In this document: positions 11,276 to 22,691 of the stretch, piece after piece
How the letters are laid out: every line of letters begins with the position of its first letter
How positions within the stretch are numbered: position 1 is the stretch's first letter
DNA from: Apodospora peruviana
Lineage: Eukaryota; Ascomycota; Sordariomycetes; Sordariales; Lasiosphaeriaceae
Reading direction: 5' to 3'
DNA length: 64,000 bases
Assembly: GCA_033439685.1 (NCBI GenBank)
Contig: JAUEDM010000001.1
Span: 4,526,001-4,590,000 of the forward strand
Translations under genes and position numbers: made by a program
Notes under the pieces: model-generated
Told to the model about the DNA's origin: nothing
The model's input: only the letters and a program-made list of their open reading frames with translations
The model's database searches: none

Positions 11276-14200
11276 CTACTCCGCCTCCGACTCATTCAGA
11301 TGCTGCTGCGACCGATCAAGCTCCAAGCTCTCCTTTTCCTTATTCTTGCCCTTCTTTCCAAACCCGCTCAGCCACCGAGTAGTCGCTTTAGCACCACCAC
11401 CCGAACCAGTCTCCTTAACGCTGCCGCCCTTCGACACAGCCGGCCCCAGACTCGGACTGCTGGTGACGCTCTCGTAGCTACGACCGAGAAAACTCGAGCC
11501 AGCAGCAGCGGCGCCATCAACATCGGCGCCGATATCCTCAAAGTCACCAATGCTCGACCGTTCCATCGACGACGCCCCCCCGCCCGCTCGATCCGACTGG
11601 TTGCCCCCACTCGCCGTGCTGCTCGGCCCCTTTTTAAACAGGCTCGAGTCTTTTCCCCCGAGCCGACCAGGCAGGCTAAATTTACCCGAGCTGCTCTTAC
11701 GGAACAACTTCCTAACGACGTTCTCGTCCTTGGTGCTGCTCGTCGACATGGCCGGCTCAGACGGTGTGTTGGAGAAGGACATGTCGAGTGACAGCGAGTC
11801 GCGCGACTCCGACAAAGACGTCTGCGTGTGCACCGAGAAGCCATCACGCGACTGTCGCGGGTCCGACGGCGACTCAATGTCAACTGACAGAGCAGCCTGC
11901 GGCGGTGCGTCGGGCGTTGACGTCGCTTTATGTTTGGACTTGTCCTTGGCCTTATCCTTGGACTTCTCCTTGTCTTTGGGCTTGACCTTATCCTTACCGC
12001 CATCCTTATCCGACTTGGAAGTCTTGAAAAGCGATCCGATAAATGCTGGGGCGTTCGGGTTCAGATGCTGCTTGGGCTGTTGCTTGGACGGACGGCTTCC
12101 AATGACGCCAACTTGACTGGCGCTGGGCATGGTCTCCTCGTCTAGGATCTCATCGTCCGCCGAAGCCAGGGTGGTCTTCAGGGCAGACGGTGAGCCGTGC
12201 AGAGATGGTCGCCGAGACGGGTTCCTACTAGACCACGCGTCCCCCGGCGACCACAGTCGACTAGCCTTATCCGGTGGTCCTGGTGGTCCCCAGATCGAAC
12301 CAGAATCAGTCGAAGGCCTGGGGAACTCGTTGGACGCGATACTAGCGGGCCGCGGGCTACTCGGGCCTCTCTCCGTGAAGACCCCACCACCTGTCCTGTT
12401 GGCGCTGGAGAAGGGGTTGAGGCTCTTAGCCGAGAACATGCGCGAGCTGGCCGCATGCCCCTCCAGGATATCAGGCCCGGCAGAGTTGCGAGCAAACACG
12501 TTCCATGAGCCTGAAAGGCTGATGCGACGCTTGTTAGTCAAGCCATCAGGGTCATCCGTCTGCCTCGGGAATGACTGGCTCTGTCCTTGTTTCAGGCTAC
12601 CAAGCGGTGGGCCGTCACTCTCCATGACTTTGGCAGTCCGAGTCCTCTGGAGTCCGAAGAGACTGCCAAGTTTGTTCAGGGGTGGTTCTGTCGCCGTAGG
12701 CGAGGGTAGTGTAGCTGTAGCGTTGAGCGACCTCATATCTGCAGCGTCGCCGACGTAAGGGGGAAAGGGAAGATTCTGAGACGACCCGCGAGGGCTGCCA
12801 AGAATACTCATCGATCGACCAGAGGATGCGGGAGATTGGGGGTCATTTCTGGGCGATCCGCTCTGGAGAGGTGGGAGGAACGGATCTGGACCAAGCCTAT
12901 CATTGGGGCTAGGCTCGTCGTCATCCATATCGTCTAGGATATTCGATGGGAGAAGGGCTGTTGCCGATGGACTGAGCGGTGCCGAGGCAGCCCTGATGCC
13001 GGCTTCGTCCAGACGCGATGGCATAGTTGCCCCCATCATGAAGGGCCCAGGTGCGAAGCCTGGGGGAGCATTAGCAGAGCGCGCACTGGCAAAGCCTGCT
13101 GGTGCCGACACCGCCGGATCGACTTGAGGGTGGACTGTTAGCGGAGAAGGTATCGACACGTTGGAAAGTGAGTTGCTGGTCCGACTCCTACGCTTGAGCT
13201 GACCAACGGTTGAGTTGTCAAAATCGAGACCGGACGAATTAGCCTGACTATACAGACCATTGTAGCCCGGCTGTGGAATGTGCTGTACTTGGTTAGAGAG
13301 AACGCGCAACTTCTCGTCAAGCATCTTAGAACTCTTCGCCTCGTAAACTATCGAGTCAGACAGGCCCTTATGCTTCTGCTGCCAATTCCTAGTAAGCTCG
13401 GCTTCCTTCTCACGCCATTCGTCATCCACCTCACCACCGGGAAGCTTCTTTCGTGCCTCTTCGAGATCCTTCACCTGCTCTTTTCTTTCCTTTAGCTCCG
13501 ACTCCAGGCGCGAGTATTCCAACTGTAGATCGTTGTTTTCCTCACGACACCGTTCCAACTTCTGGTCTCGCTCCTCCGTGAGTTCCTTTGTTTGCTGTTC
13601 AAAACTCCTCTGCTCCCTCTCCATGTCCTCGATGCCCTTATTCCACTTGACAATATTATCATCATATTTTGACCGCTCGGCTTGTTTCTCCTTAAGAAGC
13701 TTCTCCTTCTGGGTCATGCGCTGTTTCGCACCGCGCATCGATCGGTCGGTAGAATTGACGTCCCGTTTCAGCTTCTCCGTCTGCTCCTCCTTTTTCTCTC
13801 GTTCTTCTTTTTTCTTTCGTTTCTCGTCCTCCAGTTCCCCTAGCTGGCGCCTGTTATCGCCGTCTTCCTTTGCGACCAGGGAAGCGACCTCCTCAGTCTC
13901 CTTACGGATGCTCTCGAACCTTTCAGTCAGCTCCGGTAATGTTTTTTTCGCGTATGCACTTATTTCGTCTCGAATCGGCGCCTGGTCGAGGCTCGTAGTG
14001 GACGGTGAGTGGCGACGCGTGACAGTATTCCGGCGGGGGGGCCCGAATCCAGCACCAGAACCCCCGTCGCGACCGGGAGATGCAACGGCCTCTGCAGTGG
14101 CTGTTGTTTCCAGAGCCGGGAACAGGGTCCGGGAGCCGCCGCCGTCTTCGGTATTTTCGGCCGGTTTCGAGAGATGAGGCTCCTCGAGCACGAAATTCGA

Positions 14201-15005
14201 TGGCATACGAGCGTTCCCGAGTTCCGGCCGACCATCTTGACCAAAGGTCCTCAGCCGGATGAAGCGGCTGCCGGTCTGGAAGTTGTTGGATCCCACCGCA
14301 ATCACGCGCACGTTGTAGAAATGATTGGGCTTCAGGCCAGTAACGACAATTGCGGGTTCTTGGTTCGCAGCGACATCCCCCACTGAAGAAGAAGGTTAGG
14401 GTCTGCATCCTCGGTGGCAAGACACTGGGTCCATAGAGTTAGATCATGCCCGGGCTCCTTGCTTACCGACAACTCCGTTAACCTGTATCAGAAACTTCTG
14501 GACCGACCGGTTCGGCGGCGGCCGCGTCCAGTTCACCGTGGCCGCATCGGCACGAATGCCGGCGAGCGACACGTCGGGAGGATCGGGGACATCGACGCCC
14601 AATATGCTAATCAAGTCGGGGACCGGTTTCCACAACGTCTTACACGCCCGCCATGCCAACCTGTATGCGAATACGCCATTAGCGGGGGAGCAGGAAGCAG
14701 CGCGCCGGGCGCGACAAAACCAGACCGACATACCACACAACAGCGAGACCAGTAATCATTATTTTTGCATGCCTCACGAGGAGGGTTTCGATGCGCAGCG
14801 AGGCGAGGACGGTGAGGGATAAGGCGTAGAACGACGTCGAGAAGCCGCGGGACAGGTCGGGCGCGATGGCCCAGCAGAACAACAGCACGCCGACCGCTGC
14901 GATCAGGTTGATCCGATAGTTCCTAGGTTCGGTAAACCACCAGGCGAGCACGGCCAAGAGTATGAGCAGAGTGGGAACCAGCGACGTCCATGAGGTCCAT
15001 GACAT
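11276..15005 (-). CDS. Multi-pass membrane protein with one FN3 domain and coiled coil
   Basis: Three exons, 15005-14734, 14660-14467 and 14382-11276, with 73- and 84-nt introns, encode 1190 residues. The first 100 residues contain up to four hydrophobic segments (around 9-24, 33-50, 58-73 and 80-93). A single fibronectin type III domain follows at about 115-205 (PPDVSLAGIRADAATVNWT, GLKPNHFYNVRVIAVGS); the second intron splits it and splicing restores VNGVVVGD. A long Lys/Glu-rich coiled coil spans roughly 290-490. The rest is Ser/Pro-rich and probably disordered, with a Lys-rich block (KPKDKEKSKDKAKDKSKHK) and a charged end. I recognise this architecture as a fungal conserved type but know no assigned function; tethering or scaffolding at an internal membrane would be inference only. 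FN3 domains are usually extracellular, so the topology is worth noting. Confidence 0.82.
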
Positions 15006-17980
15006 AGCGGTGCGATCGGTTTGGCGTAGAAGATATCCAGAAGTTTGTGTCGGGACACACCGAGGAGGGAGGGTTGAGGAGGAGAGGAACCTGGAAGGGG
15101 TTGTCGTCGAATCGAAACAGAGTTGATGGGTCGAGTCGGGCAACACACAGCGAACCAAAAAGTGGGGGTAAGGAATGAATCGCAAAAATATCGGGAAAAA
15201 GAAAACACAGATAGTTGAGAATTGGAGACCCAAATGAAATAAAATAAGATTCCCTCGCCTGGGCCGGGAGCTCCTAACTGCACAAGACTCTAGTCCGTAA
15301 AAGGAGTCCTGCTTTTGATGCAAGAACGATTTCGAGAATAGAGACGTTGTTTAAAAGTTGCATGGCAGCCCCAGCCCAAAAAAAGCCAGCCAACACAGAA
15401 AGGAGAGCCGGAGTCAGCAACAACGGTTCGGGGTCCATCCTTACGTTATGCACAAAAGAATGGTAATTGCGGGTCCGGCTACGCCCGTACAAAAAGATGG
15501 GATTTGTACATTTCTAGCAGGCGCGCTTCACTGGTTTGGTTTTTAGGTTTCTCCCGATGTATCCATATCCAGATTGCATAGTGATTTGCAATTCTAGAAA
15601 GAGTCTGATAGATGAGGTGTTTCGAGTTCCAACAACGTGAACAGAACTTTAACATCAATGGATGTCGCATTTTTCGGCCGCACACACGCCACACTGTTCG
15701 GTTGGTCTTCCGCGATCTCATCTCGGCAGTGAGCGGTGCTTGCATCCCGGCCAGTTTCCAACTGGGAGTGGGCTTGCCTGACTGGCCATGCTGCCCTACG
15801 GTATGGAGCTTGGAGTCCGGGGCCGAGGATGACAGTTGGATGCTCGTTCTGGTTAGGCTCGGTCGCCGTTGAAGCTGCTTTTCTTGGTCAGTCACCACCC
15901 GTCGTTTTTCTTGTGTGTTACAACACTCGGAAACTAAGCGAGTTCTCGTGATATTGTGTGGGTTGATACGTCCGTATGCCAACATCTGGATGCTTTCCAC
16001 GTGGAGAACAATGCACATTTCACGTCTGGGCACAGATGCCCCTCAGTCCCGGGAGCCCAGTCAGAACCCTACAAATTGCCGGTGTCCGTTTTGAAATCTT
16101 GCATTCTATTTCCATTCAAACCTTCTGTCGGGTCGTTCGTGACTTCCAGCTTGCTAGCAAGCAGATATCTTATGATATCGGAAATCCAAGACTGCCCTGC
16201 CCTGGCCTTATATATCATCTCATTTTCATACCCAAAAGACAATTTACTCAGAACCCCCACCAGCATTAGATTTCCAAGGTACCTTTTAGCGACTAATCAC
16301 CTGGTTCGAACTTCAGCCGCCCTTCACCTTGGGTCGAGTTACGACCTCGGACCTCCATTCGTTCCGCGTCCACGGGACCTTCTCCTCACTTGTCCCGTCA
16401 TCTACCTCCTTCACCGCCTAAGCTCCCGGGCTTGTGAGGTTGTGCTCTACGATATGCACCGGGCGCTGGGTTAAGACCTCGCCCGCCCGTTCCACAGGCC
16501 TCACCCCAACCAAAATTGCCTCCATAATTAGTAGCTCAATGCTTTTCCAACTTGGAAACTAAGCCAGGCGTCTAGCAGAAGATATGTGTCGAATACCGCT
16601 CCGCCGTTGGATCTGCCATCTGGACAACTGCCGTGGTTCACCGACGGGAACAGGTGACCAGCTACTTGTATTTAAGCGCCACCATTCTGGAACTTGTCCT
16701 GGAACAAAGCGCTCCAGTCATCCCCTGGGCTACATACTCCACTCCAGGTTCTCAGGCCGCTGCTGTGCTTTAAGGGATTGAAACGGCCACCAATGATTCT
16801 GGGCTGTGCTGTCCACGCAACTAGCCGTGTTACCACAAATGCAACAAATGATTGAATGACCTCGTGGGAGATCTGATTGTCACGATCTACCTACTTTACC
16901 AGGCCAGAAAGCCACTTCCTTTAAAAGAAGTTGCAGTCATCGCAAACGCTGTATGTATCTTTGCGGTCGATCAACTGCAAGAAACTCGCATTGCATTTAT
17001 CTAGGTATCCACAGAGGCACAAGAAATTATGACATCAGTGCAAGAGACCTGGCAAGGGTCTTAATTTCCGATGTCTGTCAGCAGGACCTCAGCGGTACCT
17101 ACAACCTTGTGGCTGTCCGGCCAGCAGCGCGCGGCACGGGCGGTGGGCCCGAGGTACCGGCCATGTTTCCGCAGGCACCCAACTCGGCAAATAGCGGGCG
17201 AGTAAGAGCGATGGGGCGCCCACTGGCGGGCTGGATTGTTGAGGCCGCGGCCCCTCGTGATTGTTCGTCCGCGGTTCTGAGGTTTGCGCGTGCTCAGCTG
17301 CCAATGGTCCAGGGGCAGCTCCAACAAAACCACCTCAACGTTGGGTATGGATCTGAGAGTCTAGACTTTTTGTAGGGCCGAACTCGCTTTCCGTAATCGT
17401 CCCCCCATTCTCGATTCTGTGGCAAAACAGAACAACACTAAGAGTATCGCGGCAGCTTCAGTTCCAATCCTTTTCGTATTCAGGTTTGTTTTGGCAGAGA
17501 CAGCTGTTGAGGTTGCCTTTGGGTATCAAAGAACACTGGACCTCCACGACCTCTCGTCAGCTCCAGCTTCGTTCTCATATATTTTGGATACTAGTCCGGG
17601 CGCCTTGTGGCTTTTACACCCAAATTCCCGGTCCATCCACCCGTTCGCACCTCCAGCCTCATTTAAACCTGCATTCCTTCTGTCTCACGAACTCAAACCA
17701 CAACACAATATCCTCCGATTCTACATCGCACAGCGCGCTCGGGATCAGCTAGGGTCAGGTACGGGGTCTTATATTCATCGACTCGCCTCGACTTTCCTCC
17801 GGGTTTTCCGGCATTTTGACTTTGGTTCGGGACGCTGCCCCTCCATCCTCCATCCTCAAAACACCACGCCTGTTCGATACTCGACGACAAACTCAACAAC
17901 CCCGCGCAAATAGCCACGTCTACCCGAGTGACAGCTGGGGCGCTGAGGAGTAAACCCAAGATAGCAGCCCCTTGCCGACC
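15006..17980. other. 2.97-kb divergent intergenic region
   Basis: Separates the FN3 gene (-) and the lipin gene (+). No ORF here shows a domain, signal peptide with conserved cysteines, or convincing splice-linked exons. Pyrimidine-rich tracts near 17620-17700 and 17780-17900 may mark the lipin transcription start and 5' UTR. An unspliced leader or a noncoding RNA is possible, but nothing in the sequence proves it. Confidence 0.5.
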
Positions 17981-20391
17981 ATGCAGTACGTCCGGAATCT
18001 CAGCGACTCGGTCTCCACGGCATGGAACTCGATCAACCCCGCTACCCTAAGCGGCGCCATCGACGTGATCGTGGTTCAACATGAAGATGGCACCCTGTGT
18101 TGTTCTCCCTTCCACGTCCGCTTCGGCAAATTCTCCCTCCTGCGCCCATATGAAAAGAAGGTCGAGTTCAAGGTCAATGGCGTCAAGCAAGAGTACTCGA
18201 TGAAGCTCGGGGAAGGAGGGGAGGCCTTCTTCGTCTTCGAGACAACCGATACTATCCCCCAAAGCCTGCAAACCTCGCCATTGGTGTCCCCCGCCTCTAG
18301 CCCTCCTCTGGATGCGCAACAGGCCGGTCTGCCCGGATTCCAGGAGCCCGAGTCGCTTGACCTCAACGACACGATAACGAAGGTCCGATCCTCGAGTTTC
18401 CACAGACCACCACCAACCACCCTATACTCGGCTCCAGGGCGGGATGGTGAGTAATACACTTATGCCCCAGATTCAGGTATCATTATTGACTAGATATAGG
18501 GCTACTCACGCCACGATCAGCTTCTCCGGAGCTCTCCAAGGGGGTGCCTTCCGCTGGTGATTGGTCTCCGCAACGTCCGCATAGTGACGGAATCTTGCGG
18601 AGTTCGGTGCGAAGACAATTGAGCGACCTAGATACCACAGAGGGACAGGATGGCCAAGATGGTTCGGCCGAAGGCGACAGCCCACGGCACTCCGACAGAT
18701 CTCACAGCCCGCCACCTTTGGCGCCTCCCGAGGCGCTTCAGAGAGCGATCAACCTTTCCAAAGAGCTCTCGGCGGTCAATATTCCGAACCATGTTAGCGA
18801 GGCCGGAGACCTGATGCTGGATATGACGGGCTTCAAAAACAACGAAGAAGATGCTTTCAGAGCTGAAATTATGGCTCGGAAAGTGTTGACCGAAGAGCTG
18901 GATGGCAACTACGACATCGGTGCGCTCTTTGGCGTTGACGATCAGGGGAACCTGTGGATCTATAGCAGCGAAGAGGCTAAGGACGCCGCTATGAAGAGGT
19001 CCATGGGCTCCGCCCTACGCGGTGCACCAACCCTGGCGATTGACGCCGCTTCGGATCCCGGTTACCACAGCGATGGGAGCGATGTCACAGCGTCCCCTGT
19101 TCTCACAGGACACCGGAGGTCGGAATCAGATGTTGGCCAGATGGCTTTGCAAACCCCGCCGAGCTCCCCTGGCTCTTCTGGTTCTCCTACGGCCGGAGAT
19201 CCAAACCGGAACTATGCCAAGACCTTGCGCTTGACTAGCGACCAGCTAAAGGCCTTGAACCTGAAGCCCGGCGAGAATTCCATGAGCTTCACAGTGAACC
19301 GAGCAACCTGCTCGGCATTCATGTACCTGTGGAGACACGAGACTCCCGTTGTCATTTCGGACATTGATGGGACCATCACCAAATCGGATGCGCTTGGTCA
19401 TGTGTTGAACATGATTGGACGGGACTGGACCCATGCGGGCGTAGCTAAGCTGTACAGTGATATCTCAGCGAACGGGTACAACATCATGTATCTTACCAGT
19501 CGGTCCGTCGGACAGTCCGATACTACAAGGGCCTATCTTTCCGGTATCGTCCAGGATGGATATCGACTGCCACGAGGACCGACCATTCTGTCCCCGGATC
19601 GAACAATGGCGGCTCTCCGCCGCGAGGTCTACCTGCGCAAGCCACACATTTTCAAAATGTCCACCCTGCGCGACATCCGCAGTCTCTACGGTCCGAACGG
19701 AACTCCATTCTACGCCGGGTTCGGTAACCGTTTCACCGACCAGATCTCCTACCGGACGGTGGATGTGCCTCGGAGCCGCATCTTCACCATCAACTCGAAC
19801 GCCGAGGTCTCGTTGGACCTGCTGAGTCTTAACAAGCTCAAGCTGAGCTACGTCAACATAACGGAGGTTGTCGACCACTATTTCCCGCCCGTTAGCACCC
19901 TGGTCAAGGGCGGCGGTGATGACTACACCGACTTCAAGTTTTGGCGCGACACGCCGCTGGACCTGGATCAGTTCTCTGCCAGCGACTCGGAAGGTGACGA
20001 TGATGGCGGAGATGAGGAAGACGAAGACCACGAGAGCGAGTACGCCGAAGAAGACGAAGAAGATGAAGATGACGCCGATAACGGTCTCGCTGACAGCTAC
20101 ATCTCGCGCGCCTCGGCCGACGACTATGGCGAGGGCAGTATCATGAGCGAAAGCTACTACGAAGAACAGATGATGGGCTCCATTGTGCTGGAAGAGGAAG
20201 ATGCCGATGACGAAAATGAGGATATGGAGGAAGGAGAGCAAGATGATGAACCGAACGCTCAAGTGAATCAGCTTAACGTGCCATCAAGCTCGTCGAGGAA
20301 AGGGAACTCGCCGCGGATAGCGGTCGAGGACGTCAGTGCTGAGATGATTACGGGTATCAAGGAACTGACGATGGAGAAGGAAATCAATTAA
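17981..20391 (+). CDS. pah1: Lipin-type phosphatidate phosphatase
   Basis: Mg-dependent phosphatidate phosphatase (yeast Pah1/Smp2, fission yeast Ned1), which makes diacylglycerol for triacylglycerol and phospholipid synthesis and controls nuclear membrane growth. Exons 17981-18446 and 18500-20391 around a 53-nt intron (GTGAGT...ATAG) give 785 residues. The N-lipin domain occupies about residues 1-95 (MQYVRNLSDSVSTAW, SGAIDVIVV, CSPFHVRFGKFSLLRP, LGEGGEAFFVF). The C-lipin HAD domain has the catalytic D443-I-D445-G-T motif, then GFGNRFTDQISY and RIFTINSNAEV. The region between is Ser/Pro-rich with likely phosphosites. The last 150 residues are very acidic (long Asp/Glu runs), comparable to the acidic tail of yeast Pah1 that binds the Nem1-Spo7 phosphatase. 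The start is the ATG at 17981. Confidence 0.95.
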
Positions 20392-21410
20392 CTTGGGTTC
20401 GGTAAGAAAGAGAAGAGCCTTTTGTGTCTGGAGGTTTCAACAACAAGCGTAATAATCTCTTAAAGAAAGACGGACGGGATGGGAAGCATAAGGTCCATAT
20501 CATATCGCATCATCATCATCTAGCATGGGCATATTTTGTTTGGAACATTATTCTTGGGGGAGGAAGGGCAGAGAACACCTTATACAAGGGTTTTGTTCGG
20601 TGGATAGGTGGCTGTGCGAGGTGGCTGTGCGCGGGCGTGTAAGAAAGTCTGGGTTGTTGGAAGGAATCGGCTGGTTTTGTGGCGGGTGCTTCATCTTGAG
20701 GGTCAGCATTTTGGTTTTGGTTTTTGTTTGGTTGCATAGCGCGGCGTATATCAGGTACTTTAGTGGATTCGGTAGATATTTAGCAACCTTTGTTCCTTCT
20801 GATATTGTCTTTAAATGTCGGGCTATAAGTGAGGGCATATGATAAACCGACAAACCCGTTCTCCTACTGCGGTGTCCCCAGGACTGGAGAAGGCGGGTGA
20901 TTGGAAGCATATCCAACTGCTCTTTGTACACCTATCACTGCACTATCCCTCTGTATATAGGTAGTGTAAGATTTGTGCGTGGTACATAAGGTAGGCAGGT
21001 AGCCAGAGCCCGAAGCAAGAAAAGGGACTTAACAAAACCAGCGAGAATCGTAAATGCGAGACTAGCACCGAGATCGCCGAACTGAGCTGCCGCATCGGCT
21101 CCTGTTCGCAGCACCGCTCGGGAGTGGGGCGCGCCCCGGTTACGGAGGCTTCTGTACCGACTGGTTGCCGTCGGTCGCCGAACGTGGTTGACTGCAAGAT
21201 AACAGTACCCAAGACTAACGCTAGATAGTAACCTGCCCGAACTATCACCAAAATGTCGAGAAGTGCCTCATAATGGATGAACTATATAGATTCATCAATG
21301 CCACTCACTCCTCACGCCTGAACTCTATCTCATCGCCCTGAGAGTGTTTGGGACAGACAACACTCGATTTGACTAACCCCCTTCCTTACTCAACCCCTAA
21401 TCAAAACAAG
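20392..21410. other. Intergenic 1.0 kb with dispersed repeat
   Basis: 3' flank of the lipin gene and promoter of the D-amino-acid oxidase gene. It contains the inverted copy of the dispersed repeat (20934-20988). No gene is supported. Confidence 0.55.
20934..20988 (-). repeat. Dispersed ~50-bp repeat, copy 2 (inverted)
   Basis: Read on the minus strand it gives ATGTACCACGCACAAATC, TTACACTA, TATACAGAGGGATA and GCAGTGAT. It matches copy 3 to its 3' end including the GCAGTGAT block. It lies about 540-600 bp downstream of the lipin stop codon. On the minus strand its upstream side also resembles copy 3 (CTACC before the core). Confidence 0.75.
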
Positions 21411-22691
21411 ATGTCCTCCCAAAAACAGCACGTCGTCGTTATCGGGTACGATATCATTTACAGCTTTCCCCTTTTCCACCTGGCATATGAATGAATAAAG
21501 AACCCCCTTTATCTAACCAAAAAGTTCATAATTATCGAAACAAACAGCGCCGGCGTCATCGGTCTATCGTGCGCACTCCAACTCCAGAAAACTGGTCTCT
21601 CCGTAACCATCGTCGCCGAGCACTTCCCCTCTCCGTCCGAGACCATGGACCCTGAGGTATACATCAACTACAGCTCGCCCTGGGCGGGCGCCCACAACCG
21701 CTGGGTGCCGCCCACAGACTCTGACCCGAGCAGTGCTTGCCAACACGCCATGGCCGTCGCCACGTTTGCGCAAATGAAGGCCCTCTCCCTTTCTTCCTCT
21801 CCAAAAGGCATCACTTTCATGAAAGGGATCGAGTACCTCGAGTCTCCTCCACCAGAATATCTCTCCTTGACACCCGAAGCTGCTACCACGCAACTGTCAA
21901 TGCCTGGGTTCCGCCTCCTGTCGCCGTCAGAATTCCCCGACGACCGCATAAAATGGGGCTGCGAATACGCTACTTGGTGTCTCAACCCGATGGTGTATTG
22001 CTCCTTTTTGCTTAGGGGATTCGTCACTCGCGGAGGTGTCATCCACAAACGGATACTGCGTTCGGTTGCGGAGGTGTTTGGGTTGCCGCTGCCTTTGCAA
22101 GACGTGGGTAACAATTGTCATAGTCTAGGCGACGAAAGGAGGAGGGTAGACGCGGTGGTCAACGCCTCCGGGATCGGCTTCGGCGACGATCCGCAAATGT
22201 ACATCACGCGCGGCCAGACCTGCGTGGTGGCTGAGACCTGCGACGCCACCGTCACAAGACAGAATGCCGACGGAAGCTGGACGTTTTGTGTCCCCCGCGG
22301 AGCTGAGAGCGGGACTGTGGTCGGCGGAACCAAGGAGCCGGATAACTGGGATCCGATGCCGTCGCGGGAGGTGAGGGAGAAATTACTAAGGAGTATGGAG
22401 GAGACGTATCCTGATATCATCAAGAATCAGGACGGGAAGTTGACGCCTGTGAGGGATATTGTTGGCCGGAGACCGACGAGGAGGGGAGGCCCCAGGGTTG
22501 AGGGCGAGATTATCAGCCTTGGCGATGGTGGCAATGGTGGCAGAGGGTTCGTCATGCATGCTTATGGCTTGGGTGGACGAGGATATGAACTCTCGTGGGG
22601 CGTGGCCGAAGCTGTTGCTGCGGGCGTGCAGGAACATTTTGCGCAGAAACGTCTCGGGGAGGCCCAGCCTATCTTTTGGACTTCTATGTGA
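21411..22691 (+). CDS. D-amino-acid oxidase (FAD-dependent)
   Basis: Flavoenzyme that oxidises D-amino acids to 2-oxo acids, ammonia and hydrogen peroxide. Exons 21411-21445 and 21548-22691 around a 102-nt intron give 392 residues. The 35-nt first exon ends inside the FAD-binding Rossmann motif, which splicing restores as VVVIGAGVIGLSCAL. Other family features: VVNASGIGFGDDP, GQTCVV, the Arg-rich substrate/flavin region GRRPTRRGGPRVE, and HAYGLGGRGYELSWGVAEAV near the C-terminus. Whether it prefers neutral D-amino acids or D-aspartate cannot be told from sequence alone. The C-terminus is WTSM, with no SKL-type peroxisomal signal, unusual for a family often found in peroxisomes. A short intron-interrupted glycine loop is a common arrangement for fungal members. 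Confidence 0.9.

Noticed and set aside
19465..20262. Minus-strand 265-codon ORF opposite the lipin gene
   Set aside because: It mirrors the lipin coding exon, including the acidic tail; the hydrophobic run is the complement of Asp/Glu codons and is not a true membrane protein.
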